This document shows, piece after piece, positions 35,816-48,217 of a stretch of 64,000 nucleotides of DNA (its first letter is position 1; each line of letters starts with the position of its first letter). Position numbers and translations under genes: made by a program. The notes beneath the pieces are model-generated. The model saw nothing but the letters and a program-made list of their open reading frames with translations, searched no databases and had not been told where the DNA came from. The DNA is taken from contig NW_023501118.1 of assembly GCF_014066305.1 (NCBI RefSeq), positions 57,501 through 121,500 of the forward strand, in the 5' to 3' direction. Source of the DNA: Letharia columbiana. Taxonomy: Eukaryota; Ascomycota; Lecanoromycetes; Lecanorales; Parmeliaceae.

Positions 35816-37267
35816 TAGATATATAAAGATTAATCGTTTTAAATTAGATATTTTATAAATATTAGTAAATCTTAAGAAAGTAATAGCTATAGAGAATTAT
35901 ACGTAGAAGTTCTTAAACGATTTCTTTTTATCTATTACTTCTATATTAAATTTAAAATTAAATATCTTAATATTCGATTTAGTAATCTTATTATATATTC
36001 TAAATATATTATCTAATTTATTAATTATTTCTTAGACGATTTAATATAAGTCTAAGGTATCTTCGTTTACTCTTATTTTAATAACGTTATACGTAGTAAA
36101 CTTATAATAGTCTTATATATAATCGATTTTCTTAAGTTTAGTAAGAAAGATTATAATACTTTATCTAAACTTCGCTTTAAGATATTAATATTAGTTATTT
36201 CACTTAATTCGATTATTAATATCGTAGAAATTCGAAACGTTAGAGTATTATTTATTTAATTCTATATCCTCTATACGATCCGTAATAGAGGTATAATATA
36301 AATTTCGATAAATACTATTAATAAGAATATTCGGCTAATGAGATATAGATATAATCTTTATATCTTTCTTATCGAAGTTTTTTAAATTAGCTAATATATG
36401 AGATTGTTATTTCTTTAGCTATTACTCTTTACGCTTTAAATCTTACTTAAATTTCTTATTTTCTTTAATAAGTTCTATAATATTAATACGATACTTATTA
36501 CGTAAATCTTAAAGTTTATTATTAATTTCTCGCTTATAGAATAATTAATTATTATTATTACTTAACTAGATAGTAATTATTAATATCTTCATCTTAATAT
36601 AAGCGATATTCTAGTCGAGTTCTTTATTTTATTATTAAAGTATCTTAATATTACGACTAGTAATTCGAAAGCTCTTTATTAAAATCTTTAATCTATTATA
36701 TTAAATATTAGAAATATTAATAGCGCTTTTTATAAAATTCTACGAATTAATAATAAATATAAAGATTATAATAGACTCTTCTTTAATAATATTCGTAAGT
36801 TATATTTCGATATAACTTAAATTAGATTTAATAATATATCTTCTAGAGATAGAACGCTTTCTCTTACGTCGTATAAATAATATAGAAGTATTTAAGACCT
36901 TTTTATCGAAGTTCTTAAGTTTTTTTAGACGATAACGTATCTATAACTTATCTATAATAATTTAACTTTATATATTATCTAGATTTAAGATTAATAAATT
37001 TATAGTTAATATTAAGCTAGTAAGAATATAAAGAGAGTTTATTTCTTTTAGTATATTAAAGATATTTTTTTTTTTTAGATTTTTATTTAATCTAGTTAAA
37101 TTAGCCTTTATATAAGTAAAAGACTTTCTTTTAAATAATTTTTTAAGTAATAAACTTCTTTAGTTATAGTTACTAACTTCTTAATAATATATTCTCTTTT
37201 TAACTATATCTTTAATATAACTAATAAATAGATCGCTATCGCTCTAGAAGAAAGATAGATAGTATTA

Positions 37268-37452
37268 TATTAGAAACTTAATAATATATATAGTAACTCT
37301 ATATTATAGTATAAAGAGAATACTATCTATATAGAATTATTATAAGTATAAACTTTATAGTAAGATAGAAAGATCGAAAGGTCTTAATACGCTAAGTCTA
37401 ATTAGATTATAATATAAGTAAGTAAGATTATAAGATTATTAAAATCGTAATA
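37268..37452 (-). repeat. 5' LTR of the Ty3/gypsy element
   Basis: Same length and ends as 30779-30963. Followed by the target duplication TAAGA at 37453-37457. It is the 5' LTR because the pol relics run on the minus strand. Confidence 0.88.
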
Positions 37453-38244
37453 TAAGATCTCTTTTAATAAAACTACGTAGTAGCTATATAATTACGAGGT
37501 CTAGAAGCGTAGTTATAAGAATAGATAGATTAGTTACTAGATAAACTAATAACTAAAGAAAGAAGAAGGAAAAGAGAATTTATAAGTTTTTAAGACTTTA
37601 TTAAGTATATTAAATACTCGCTTTAATTACGTAATTTATAATCTAGTAAGCGACGTAAGCGAGATCTATTAATAGACGCTAAGTACTTTTATTCTTATAA
37701 AAAGCTTAAATTATACTTTATAATTAAAAATTTAATTAAAAAAATTTAATAGAAAAAAGAAAAGTTATATTAATAAGAAGTTTATAAAAAAATAATTAGC
37801 TTTAAATTAATTTAGATTTAATTAATAAGAAGCTAATTATAATATCTACTATAGTTTATTTATATTACTTATTATTATTATTATTTTTATAATTTATAGA
37901 ATTTTTATTAGTTTTATAATTTTTACGATTTTACGATTTTACGATTTTTTAAAGAGAGAGATTTATAAATTCGAATCGAGAACGAAGCGAAATAGTTTCG
38001 AAATTTATTAAAATTATTATTACTCGACTATCTAAGCTTATATTAAAGAGTATTCTTAAAAGAGTATATAAGTTTTTAATAAGCGATATTAAAACTCTTT
38101 ATCTTAAAATATTTATAAGACTAAATTTAATAAATCTTTTCTTTATCTAAAAGCCTATATTACATTCTATCATTTAAAAAAAAATCTAAAATTTTAATAG
38201 AAAATAAAAAAGTTATTTTAAAATTAAATAATATATATCTATTT

Positions 38245-38356
38245 TTTAATTAGAGCTATCGAGCGAACTTTAATAAGCGAACTTTAATAAGCGAACTTTA
38301 ATAAGCGAACTTTAATAAGCGAACTTTAATAAGCGAACTTTAATAAGCGATATTTA
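38245..38356 (+). repeat. Iteron repeat, copy 1 (six 14-bp units)
   Basis: After the conserved lead GAGCTATCGAG come six exact tandem units of GCGAACTTTAATAA (38262-38345), then GCGATATTT. Downstream sequence to about 38,660 is shared with the other copies. Confidence 0.85.
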
Positions 38357-40832
38357 AGGTCCTTATCCTTTAATAATTATAAGATTAAATTTTAGAATTT
38401 TTACGTTATTAAAAAGCGTAATCTTCGCTCTATAATTAAAGAAAAAAATCTCGAAATTTTAATAGAAAATAGTAAAGTTATTAAAGGATTAAAAGTAGAG
38501 TAAGAGATTTTAATAATTACGAACGCTAATTTATTTACCCGCGATAACTTAGTCGATTTAATTAAAAAGCGTAGATCTAATAAAATTTTAATTAGCTATA
38601 TATATATAGATTTAAGATTTTATAGCTTAGCTCTATCTTATTCTTTTATATATATACGAGAATATTAAATCTCGTCGTATTCGATAATCGTCTAGATCGA
38701 GGTAATAAATTAGTTAAGAATTCTCCGTATATTAATAACGCGTTTTTTTTCTATTCTTCTTAATAACTCTACTACACCACGTTTACTATAGTTGAAATTA
38801 TTATTCTATCTACTTCTAATAAGATTAAAATAGCTTAAGTCTTAAAGCGTTAGAAAAGAGAAATTTAAGATAAGATAAGAAAGAAAAAGCTTAAGAAATA
38901 TAATAAGCTTTTCGAAGATATATCTAAACTATTAGAGTATTAATTAATAAAAATTCTATTATAAGATCGTTAACTATCTTTCAAAAGATCTAAAAATTAC
39001 TTTATATTTAATATTTTCTCTTATATAAACTATTACTATATAAGAAATACTTTATAATAATATTAATTTATATATTTCTTAATAAAGTACTCTTAGTTTT
39101 ATTTAAAAACCTCTTAAGGTCTTAAAGCTAAAAATCTTTATTACTATTACTATCTATATAAGAATCTATTACTTTTCTACTATTTATAATTATTAGAGAA
39201 ATAATAATATTACTTTAATAGCTTTAATTATTATTAAATAAATAACTTAAAATCGCTATATTCTTCTTCGTAGATATATATATTATTTAAATTCTAATAT
39301 AGAAAATAGATTTATTATTAGAAAGAGTAGATATAAGAAGTTTATATAGTATATAAAGCTTCTTTTATTCGCCGATAAGATATAAAGTAATTAAAAGAAA
39401 TTATATATCTTAATTTTTTATTATATAATCGATAAATATATAGTTAAGAAGATAAGATATATTTATTATTCTACTATAACTTTAGATAAGTTAATTAAAA
39501 AGAAATATAAGCTTTTCGTAATTAGTAATAAAGATTATTTCTATAATTATATATAATATTTATTAATATAAGATCTTAAAAGTAAATTAAAAGTTAAAGA
39601 TCTCGAAGAAATATTAATTATAATATTTAAATTAGCTATTAATATATTATTCTCTAACTCTATTCTCTTTATATATAACTATTTTATTAAATTAAAGCTT
39701 ATTAAAAAGTTAAAGATATTAAAAATTATTATATATAAGACTATAAAGTTAAATTAAATAAATCTTTCGAAATTACTTATAGAGATAAAATAGATTTTTA
39801 TTAAGAATATTTCGTATAAAGTTCTTATTATAGTAATTTAGAATAATATTCTTATAATAGCTTAATATAATTAATAATCTTATTTTAGCTCTTATTACTA
39901 TCTACTATATTAAAGAGATTAATAATATTATTATTAAAAAGAGAAAGTATTTTAATAGAATAAATATTAATAATTTTATTATTTTTAATTTTATCTATTT
40001 TTAAAAAGAATAGAAATGATATCTAGTAAAAGAATTTCGATATTTCGAGAATATTCTTCTATTATAACTTGTATATAAGAGAGATTAATCGATTTAATAT
40101 ATTAATAGCTATATATACTTCTTAGCGAGCTTATAATTAAATTTAGATACCTCTATTTACTTAGTATCTTAATAAAAATCTCTTTAATACTTTTAAACTT
40201 TATAAATCTATAAAAAAGAAGTATTAAGAGTATTAGAGTTTTTTAAAATAAGTAATAATAGATTTAATAAATAATAGAGTATCTAGTCGAAAGATTTTAT
40301 CTTTATTTATAATTATTATTATTTTTAAATTATTACGAGATAATTATAACTAATAAGATATAAAAGATAGTAGAATATATATATAGTATCGTGTAGATAT
40401 TAAGAATAGAGGTTTTAATAGAGAAATAAGTAAGAATAAAAGAAGTTCTTCTAGGATTAGAGGTAGCTATACTATATATAACGTCTTTCTATATTATAAA
40501 GGGAATTAGATAGAATAATTTTATAATAGAGAAATTATTATTACGAGCGTATTCTTAATATATTACTTAGCCCTTAGCTCTATAACTAGCGAGCCTTAGC
40601 GAAGATATCTTCTACTATATTATATCTTCTTTTTATTTATATAGTTCGATAGTCTTATTATTCTCGTTCTATCTTATCTATATTAATATCGTATTTATAT
40701 TAATTCTAATAATTATAATAAAGTCTAAAGAGTAGATATAATACTTTTTTAATATATTATAATAGAGTAGTAAAGTATTATAGTATACGAGTAAAGATAT
40801 ATAAATTAAATTTATAATTTTTTTTTTAGTTA

Positions 40833-40915
40833 GGGCTATCGAGTAAATAGGTAAGCGATCTTTAATAAGCGAACTTTGATGAGCGAGCTGTCCGACGAAC
40901 TTTGGTGAGCGATAT
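40833..40915 (+). repeat. Iteron repeat, copy 2 (least mutated)
   Basis: It has the same lead and exit sequences, but the units are irregular and retain TTTGATGA and TTTGGTGA. This suggests the ancestral unit was close to GCGAACTTTGGTGA before RIP. Downstream to about 41,250 a common stretch is shared with copies 1 and 3. Confidence 0.8.
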
Positions 40916-42114
40916 TTAGACTCCTTGCTTATTAATAACTATAGGACCAAATTTCAAAATTCTTAAAAATTTGGAAAGCGCAAACGACGCTCTATAATTT
41001 GAAAAAAAATCTCAAAATTTCAATAGAAAATAAAAAGGTTATTCTATTCGTGAATAACGTACATCTATTTTTAATAAGGGAGATACGGGAGAGGGAGATT
41101 TTAATAGTTACGAATACTAATTTATTTATTCACGATAACTTAATTAATCTAATTAAAGAGCGTAGTAATTCTAAATTTATAATTAAGTATATATATATAT
41201 TTAAGATTTTTAAGCTTAGCTCTATCTTATTCTATTATATATATTAATTATAATAGAAAAAATTAGATTTATTATAGTTAGACGATTATCGAATACTCTA
41301 GTATTTAATTTAAATAAGAGTATATAACGAGATCTAATACTCTCGTAATATATTAATTTCGCGAGAGTAAGACTAGAGCTAGAGCTATATTAATACTTAT
41401 ACTACTATTTTAAATAGTCTATATTCTTAATGTATATTATTAAATATATTTATTATAATTATTAATAGCTATAGCTACTTTATCTACTATTAATTATAAT
41501 ATAAAATATTTATTATAGAGATATAAAAAAATAATCGTTAATTAACTCTCTAATTTAATTTAATTATTATAATTTTCTTATCTTTTAATCTCTAATATTA
41601 AATATTAATTTATTAATAAAGTTAATATCGCTATTTTAAATTATAAATCGAGTATTATAATATATATTATAAAGATTTTTTTCTATATAACTCTCTTTTT
41701 ATTTAGATTATTATATAAGATATATATTATATACTTTCTTATATTAGTTCTTATTAATATATTTTCTACTAGAGTATCTTCTTTCTAATCTTTTAATAAA
41801 GAGACTTTAAAAATTACTTTATATTATACTTTATAATACTCGCTATTCGATAATATTCGATTTAAAATCTTATATATTTAAGACTTTAATAATTTATTCT
41901 TTTATAATAGTAAAATTAAAATATTAAAAATAAATTTATAGAATAAAGAATAAGATTTCTAAAGCTTTAAGAATCTTTTAAATCGAAGTTATATTATTAA
42001 CGTTATATTAATATATATAAAAGAATAAAATAAAATTAAGCTAAAAAATCTTAAATTTATATATATAATAAGTAAAGATTTATAAATTAAATTTATAAAT
42101 TATTATTATTATTT

Positions 42115-42238
42115 TAATTAGAACTATCGAGTAAATTTAATAAGCGATCTTTAATAAGCGATCTTTGATAAGCGATCTTTAATAAGCGATCTTTAATAAG
42201 CGATCTTTAATAAGCGATCTTTAATAAGCGATATTTGA
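42115..42238 (+). repeat. Iteron repeat, copy 3 (six 14-bp units)
   Basis: Lead GAACTATCGAGTAAAT, then six tandem units of GCGATCTTTAATAA (42143-42226; one unit with TTTGATAA), then GCGATATTT. It differs from copy 1 by GATC in place of GAAC in every unit. Confidence 0.85.
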
Positions 42239-42899
42239 GTACCTCGTCCTTTAATAATAATTAGATTAAATTTTAAAATTCTTTTATTAAAAAGCGTAAG
42301 TTACGGGCTATAATTTAAAAAAAAAATCTAAAAATTTTAATAGAAGAAAGTAAAGTTATTAAAGAGTTAAAAGTAAGATAAGAGATTTTATTATTTTAAT
42401 AATTACGAACGCTAATTTATTTACTCGCGATAACTTAGTCGATTTAATTAAAAAGCGTAGCGAATCTAAATTAATAATTATAATTAACTATATATATAAA
42501 TTTAAGATTTTATAGCTTAGCTCTATCTTATTCTTTTATATATATTAATTAATTATAAATTTAAAATTACTATACTCTTTAATTAGATTAATTAAATTAT
42601 CGTAAATAAATAAATAACTATATTATTATAAAGTAAAAGTTAACGAAAGAAGAAAGTCGAAGAGTATTTATATAGTTATTTTAAGGTATTAAATATCTCG
42701 TATATTTCTCTTCTCTCTATCTAAGTAATTAGCGTTCGTAACTATTAAAAAAATAGATATATATTATTAATATATAAAATAACTTTTTTATTTTCTATTA
42801 AAATCTAAAGATTTTTTTTAAATTATAAAATGAAATATAGGCTTTTAGATAGAAAAAGAATTCTTAAATTTAATCTTATAATTATTAAAGCGTAAGGAA

Positions 42900-42970
42900 T
42901 TCAAATATCGCTTACTAAAGTTCGCTTATTAAAGATCGCTTATCTATTTACTCGATAGCTCTAATTAAAA
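42900..42970 (-). repeat. Iteron repeat, copy 4 (inverted)
   Basis: Reverse-orientation copy with two to three units (TTCGCTTATTAAA and GATCGCTTAT) between the conserved ends ATATCGCTT and CTCGATAGCTC. Confidence 0.75.
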
Positions 42971-44477
42971 AAAAAATTATAAATTTAATTTATAAATCTT
43001 TACTCGTTATAGTATAATAAAATCTATTTAAATTCTATAAGTTCTATATCGCGTAATAAGATAAGAATAAATTTAAGATAAATTTACGGAGGATATCTTT
43101 TAAAACTTACTCTCGATCTTATAAGATCTAAGAGCTTCTTCGATAATTATATATTTTTAAAATATGCTAATATTTTTTTAACTTAGCGTATTATATATAT
43201 ACGATTATATTCGATAATTATATTTTTACTTATTAGATTATATTATATATTAAAAATATATAAATTATAAATTAACTTATAATTTAATATTTAATATATA
43301 TTAGATATATAGAAATAATAAATATTTATAACTATAATAGCGATATTTTTTATTTTTATAATTAATAGTTATATTTTATAACTATAATAGCTATATTTTA
43401 ATTATAAATAACTCTCTATTTAAAGAGATAGCTATAAGTATTATTCTTACTATTATTTAATATTATTCTTCTTATTATAATAAGTAAATATAAAGAACGT
43501 CTATTCTATCTAGCTATATCTATATTAAAGAAATTCTTAATAGCTATTCTATAGTTATATAAAGCGCTTTTCGTATATCTTTCTATATACTTAATAAGCT
43601 TTAGAACTAGCTATTCGATTATATTAAGTTAATTTTATCTTATACTATTAATATTATAGAGAAACTCGCTATATTTATATACTCTATTAATTATAATCTT
43701 AGTAATAAGAGAATATATAATCGCTTTTAATACTTAGAGAATACGATATCTCGCTATTTTTATAAGATTTCTAATATTTTTAGAGTTCTCTATAAATAGA
43801 TAATATAATTATTTAAAATATTATATCTTACTTTATTAAAAATCCTCTTAAGCCCTAAATTTATATTCTATTTCGATAATTATCTAGATGTACTTAATAA
43901 TATATATATCGATATATATATATTAATAGAAGAGTATATACTATAGTAAAATAGAAAGAGAAAACTTAGTTAGAATATACTTACTATATATAAATTTAAT
44001 ATATTATTTTACTATATACTATCGAGATAAAAAGGCTCTATTTATAATATTAGAGTACTTTAAAACGCTATATTTTATAAAGAATTTACGATATCTAACG
44101 ATAAATACTATCTCGCCGACGCTAGATATTTAAATTACGATTTTCTATTAATTAATATATATAATAGAATAAGATAGAGCTAAGTTTAAAAATCTTAAAT
44201 TTATATATATAGCTAATTATTAATTTAAGTTCTTTACGCTTTTTAATTAAATCGACTAAGTTATCGCGAATAAATAAATTAGTATTTATAACTATTAAAA
44301 TCTCGCTCTTTCGCGTCTCTCTTATTAAAAAAATAGATATATATTATTAATATATAGAATAATTTTTTAATTTTCTATTAAATTTTTTTTTTTTTTTAAA
44401 TTATAGAATAAAATATAAGCTTTTAGATAAAAAAGAAATTTTAAAATTTAGTCTTATAATTATTAAAGCGTAAGGAA

Positions 44478-44520
44478 TTTAAATATCGCTTATTAAAGTT
44501 CGCTCGACAGCTCTAATTAA
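44478..44520 (-). repeat. Iteron repeat, copy 5 (inverted, one unit)
   Basis: Reverse-orientation copy reduced to about one unit between ATATCGCTT and GACAGCTCTAATT. The flank to its left (about 44,200-44,470) matches the shared body of the family. Confidence 0.7.
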
Positions 44521-44659
44521 AAAATAGATATATATTATTTAATTTTAGAATAACTTTTTTATTTTCTATTAAAATTTTAAAATTTTTCTTTTAAATTATA
44601 GAACGTAATATAGGCTTTCAAATAAAAAAGAATTATTAAATTTAGTCTTATAGATATTT

Positions 44660-44745
44660 AAAAGTAAGAAATTCAAATATCGCTCATTAAAGATCGCTTA
44701 CTAAAGATCGCTTATTAAATTTACTCGATAGCTCTAATTAAAAAA
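44660..44745 (-). repeat. Iteron repeat, copy 6 (inverted, about three units)
   Basis: Reverse-orientation copy with ATATCGCTC, three GATCGCTTA-type units and CTCGATAGCTC. It directly follows copy 5, so the two lie in tandem. Confidence 0.75.
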
Positions 44746-45551
44746 AACGATTATGAATTTAATTTATAGACCTTTACTCGTATTATATATAAGAATACGA
44801 TATTATTTAAAGAAGTAGCTAAAGGCTAGTTTAAAGCTCGAGATTATAAAGAAACTATTTAATTTACGTTATTTATAGCTTCGGAATGTTATTGAAAGAA
44901 TATTCGATATACTTAAGAGACGATTTCTATTTATTAATTTCTTAGTAAAATTTAATATTCTAACTTAGATATAGATATAATTCGATCTTATAGCGCTATA
45001 TAACTTTATTATTCTATATCGTCTTATAAATAATAAAAATATATATATTATTAAGATTCTTAATAGTAATAATATAAGAGATTAAGAGTCTTTAAAGAAT
45101 AGCTTCTTATTAGATACGAAAATAAATAAAAAGTAAAATAAAATTACGACGATAATATAGAGAAATTATTAAGATATCTTGCTTAATAAGTAAAATACTT
45201 CGATAAGTAAGAGTTATTTATATAGATAGTTTACCTACGAAGCGTTATAGCTATCTAAGCTTCTTCGCTATTTTTAATATATTCTTATATTTATCTATTT
45301 ATCTATTTTATTTACTTATCTTTATAATTAGTTACTTCGAATATTCTTACTTAATATAATATATATATATACTTTCTTTTTATTTAAAAAGATATCTATA
45401 GTCTAATAAATAAAGTTATTATTCTTTATATCTATTATAATAAGTAGTAATATTATAGTATTTTCGACTATAGTCTATAATATCTCTTTTATTCGCTATA
45501 TCTCCTTATTTTCACGCTATATAATCTTCTTTTTACGCTATAAAGTAGATC

Positions 45552-45760
<209 letters not shown>

Positions 45761-46766
45761 ACTAACTTCTTTAATAGCGTTATCTATATACTATCTATTA
45801 GTCTTCTTTTATCTCTTATTAAAAGTTTTAATCGCAATTTCGAAGCGTATATATCTCTTCTTCTCTATAATTACTATCTTATTATTCGATATATATTCTT
45901 TTTAATCGCTAACTTATAAAGTTTTAAAAGATAGAATAGTATTTAAAGATAGAATATCTAGAAGATTAAAATCGAGGATAATTATAGTAATAGAGAAATA
46001 AATAATCTAAGCGTAACTATTTATAACTATTCTATCGAGAAATAATTCGTTAAATTCGATAGTAAATAAAAGAGATATATCTTATAACTAACTTATAAGT
46101 TTATTTTTCTAAAAAGAGTTATTTAAATTATAATAGTCTATTATATTCATATATATCTATTTACTCTTATTATTAATTATTATCTACTATTAATAATTAC
46201 GTTATCTTATTAAACTCTTATCTACTTAATTAATAGCGTAGAAATCGCTATAGATTTTATTTTTTCTTATAGAATTATATCTTCTAATATTAAGACTTAA
46301 TTATTTAATACTTAATTAAAATTATAGCTTAAATAATAGCTAAAATAGTCGTCTATACTTCCAATTTAAAGCTTATATTCTATCTCTTAAAGAGATAATA
46401 TTATTATACTATTTTAAAGTATATTACTAACTTTATAGTATAGAATTATTTAAACTCTTTTAAAGATATAATAAGAGTAAACTCTATTAAAGAAGATAAA
46501 GTAATAATAAGAATAATAGAAGTATTAATAATAGTTAAAGCATATATAGTAATAGTAGATATATTAGTTATAAGACTATTAAATAATAGATAAAAAGATA
46601 ATTATCTAACTAAAAAGACTTTTTTCGATTATTCTATATTTAATTCTTACTTAGCGAGATTATAGAGTTATCGAATAAAATCGTACTTATATTTTATATA
46701 TTTTAAGTTTATATTTTATTTACCAAGAGGTGGGGTAATATATGTTGGCATATTTTGAAAATATGT

Positions 46767-46787
46767 GGTTACCGAAGGGGCCCTAAG
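46767..46787 (+). repeat. Boundary repeat, copy 3 (diverged)
   Basis: Shares GGTT.CC.AAGGGGCCCTAAG-like sequence with 1606-1634 and 2117-2145. It marks the exact point where AT-rich DNA gives way to normal composition. Confidence 0.5.
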
Positions 46788-47674
46788 ACTGTGCATTACT
46801 TTGTTGCGGGCATTACCAAATATATACGAGTATGTCCACACAAAGCCTTACGTCTATTTAACCAATCATCAAGCCATCTGGCCACTGGCTCTGTGGAAGC
46901 AGTTACGTCAATCAGTTCTATGGCAGATCTATTCACATTTGACATATGTGGACAGTATCGACGAAAGCGCCTCTCATCCTTGCCAATGGTAGACTTTAAG
47001 GGATCTAAGGTTCAAGGCGTTGAGCTCGCACCGAGAATCATGGCCTACTCTTACCCGGAGGCTCCGGAACAAACCTATACTTTACCTGTCGCTACTGACG
47101 GTCCTGCGTATTCCGCCATCATCTTCGCTTGGCATATTCATGCTGTGAGTTTTGACCTTAAAGGGCTTCTTTGGCCCAAGTGGCGGTTCTTAGCGGCTGA
47201 TCCGAACCATGGTTTCAGCATGCAGCATAAACACCTCGAACGCCAAGTCACTCTTTCATGTCCTCGAGCACCGCTGGCACCTGTAGGTTCCCACAATCGA
47301 AGTCAAGACGAAGAACATCTACCACTTGTTAAGTTCTCAGAAGCCAAGGCTTCAAGGTGTCAAAGTGTCCGTCGCCAGTAATGGTGATGGGCTGCCAGAA
47401 TCGTGGTTTTGACAGCGCTTCCTGTTCTCTATAGTAGACTCCGGAGATTGTTTATCCCGAAGGCTCAAGGTCTCCATCAAACTCAATATACGCAAATGTC
47501 ATGACGCTGTTCCAGTCCTTCCTTCCTAAAAGGTCTCTGATCCCGCCAAACACTTGTCAAAGGTCTCGGCTCTTGAATCCAGCAGTCCGGCAGTTCATTC
47601 GCTTTCAGAGGTTCAGTCATAGCACATTTTCTCGGTAGGTAACCTGCAGCTCTATCCCAGCATAACCCCTCAAG
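46788..47674. other. Isochore-edge region, no confident gene
   Basis: A plus-strand frame stays open to 47381, but it has no ATG near its start, runs out of the repeat and resembles nothing. On the minus strand a stretch at about 47,340-47,430 reads SKPRFWQPITITGDGHFDTL before stops, which looks like a decayed protein fragment. The promoter of the gene at 47675 must lie at the right end. Confidence 0.4.
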
Positions 47675-48217
47675 ATGCAGCTCACCTCCATCGCTCTCTT
47701 CCTTTCTGCCGCCGTCTCAGTATCAGCACTTCCAGCCACTCTCCAAGCACGCCAAGCAGCAGCAGGAGCCCACAGTCCCACCGGTCCCATAAGCGCCAAG
47801 GTTGCTTGCGACCGCTCCAACAAAAGCATCAGCCACCAAATCGCCGAGATGTCCAAGCTCAAGGCGAGCAACATCAGCGTTCCCGCATACCTAGCCGGCT
47901 ATTTCGCAGCCATCGACGACGAACGACAAGAGCTCGGGTGCCCAGGCACCATCTCGCTTGGCAAACGTGAATTCACGCCCAACAAAGAGCCGTGCGATGT
48001 GAACAATGGACTAAACGAGCGGATGACGGCGGTGGTCAACAGGTCTGAGGCAGACCAGATTGCCGTGGCGCCGTTTGTCGCTGGATTCTTGTCCGCGGTG
48101 CTAGATGTGCATAAGGGGTTGGGGTGTCCTCCATTCAGTGGACCGGCATCAGAGGCGGCTGCGGCTAGGATTGCTGGTGCTTCTAACTCCACGGTTTCAG
48201 ATTCGAAATTGTCTTAG
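47675..48217 (+). CDS. Small secreted protein with internal duplication
   Basis: Single-exon 180-residue protein. The ATG at 47675 begins a clear signal peptide (MQLTSIALFLSAAVSVSA). The mature part contains two related about 47-residue units (about 44-91 and 107-154), each starting with CD..N and ending in LGCP. The shared core has the form (I)xVxxx(L/V)AG(Y/F)(F/L)(A/S)A(I/V)xD. Each unit has two cysteines at its ends, probably one disulphide per unit. Several NxS/T sequons are present. The C-terminus is Ala/Ser-rich. No known family was recognised. Its position about 0.9 kb from a RIP isochore, its size and its secretion resemble fungal effector candidates, but nothing in the sequence proves that role. 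Confidence 0.75.
   Translation: MQLTSIALFLSAAVSVSALPATLQARQAAAGAHSPTGPISAKVACDRSNKSISHQIAEMSKLKASNISVPAYLAGYFAAIDDERQELGCPGTISLGKREFTPNKEPCDVNNGLNERMTAVVNRSEADQIAVAPFVAGFLSAVLDVHKGLGCPPFSGPASEAAAARIAGASNSTVSDSKLS

Larger units (their letters stand above)
30779..37452 (-). mobile_element. RIP-inactivated Ty3/gypsy LTR retrotransposon
   Basis: Two direct 185-bp repeats bound the element (30779-30963 and 37268-37452), and the five bases TAAGA flank it on both sides (30774-30778, 37453-37457) as a target-site duplication. The LTR ends TATTAG...AATA are what RIP would make of the canonical TGTTAG...AACA. Coding relics of reverse transcriptase and RNase H read on the minus strand, so the 5' LTR is the right-hand one. 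A purine tract lies immediately inside the left LTR on the minus strand (complement of 30967-30977), as a polypurine primer should. Total length 6,674 bp is normal for the group. All frames are destroyed by stops. Confidence 0.93.

Noticed and set aside
40999..41247. 82-codon open frame in the AT-rich block
   Set aside because: It has no ATG start, very high Lys/Ile/Asn content expected from AT-rich DNA, and lies in the shared body of the iteron repeat whose other copies have stops.
38262..42226. Regular short tandem units that look CRISPR-like
   Set aside because: The units follow each other directly with no spacers, the organism is a fungus, and no cas-like genes exist nearby. They are iterons in a RIP-mutated repeat.
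46755..47381. Plus-strand open frame of about 208 codons
   Set aside because: No ATG near its start, it begins inside repeat sequence, shows no family resemblance, and the opposite strand carries an equally protein-like fragment.
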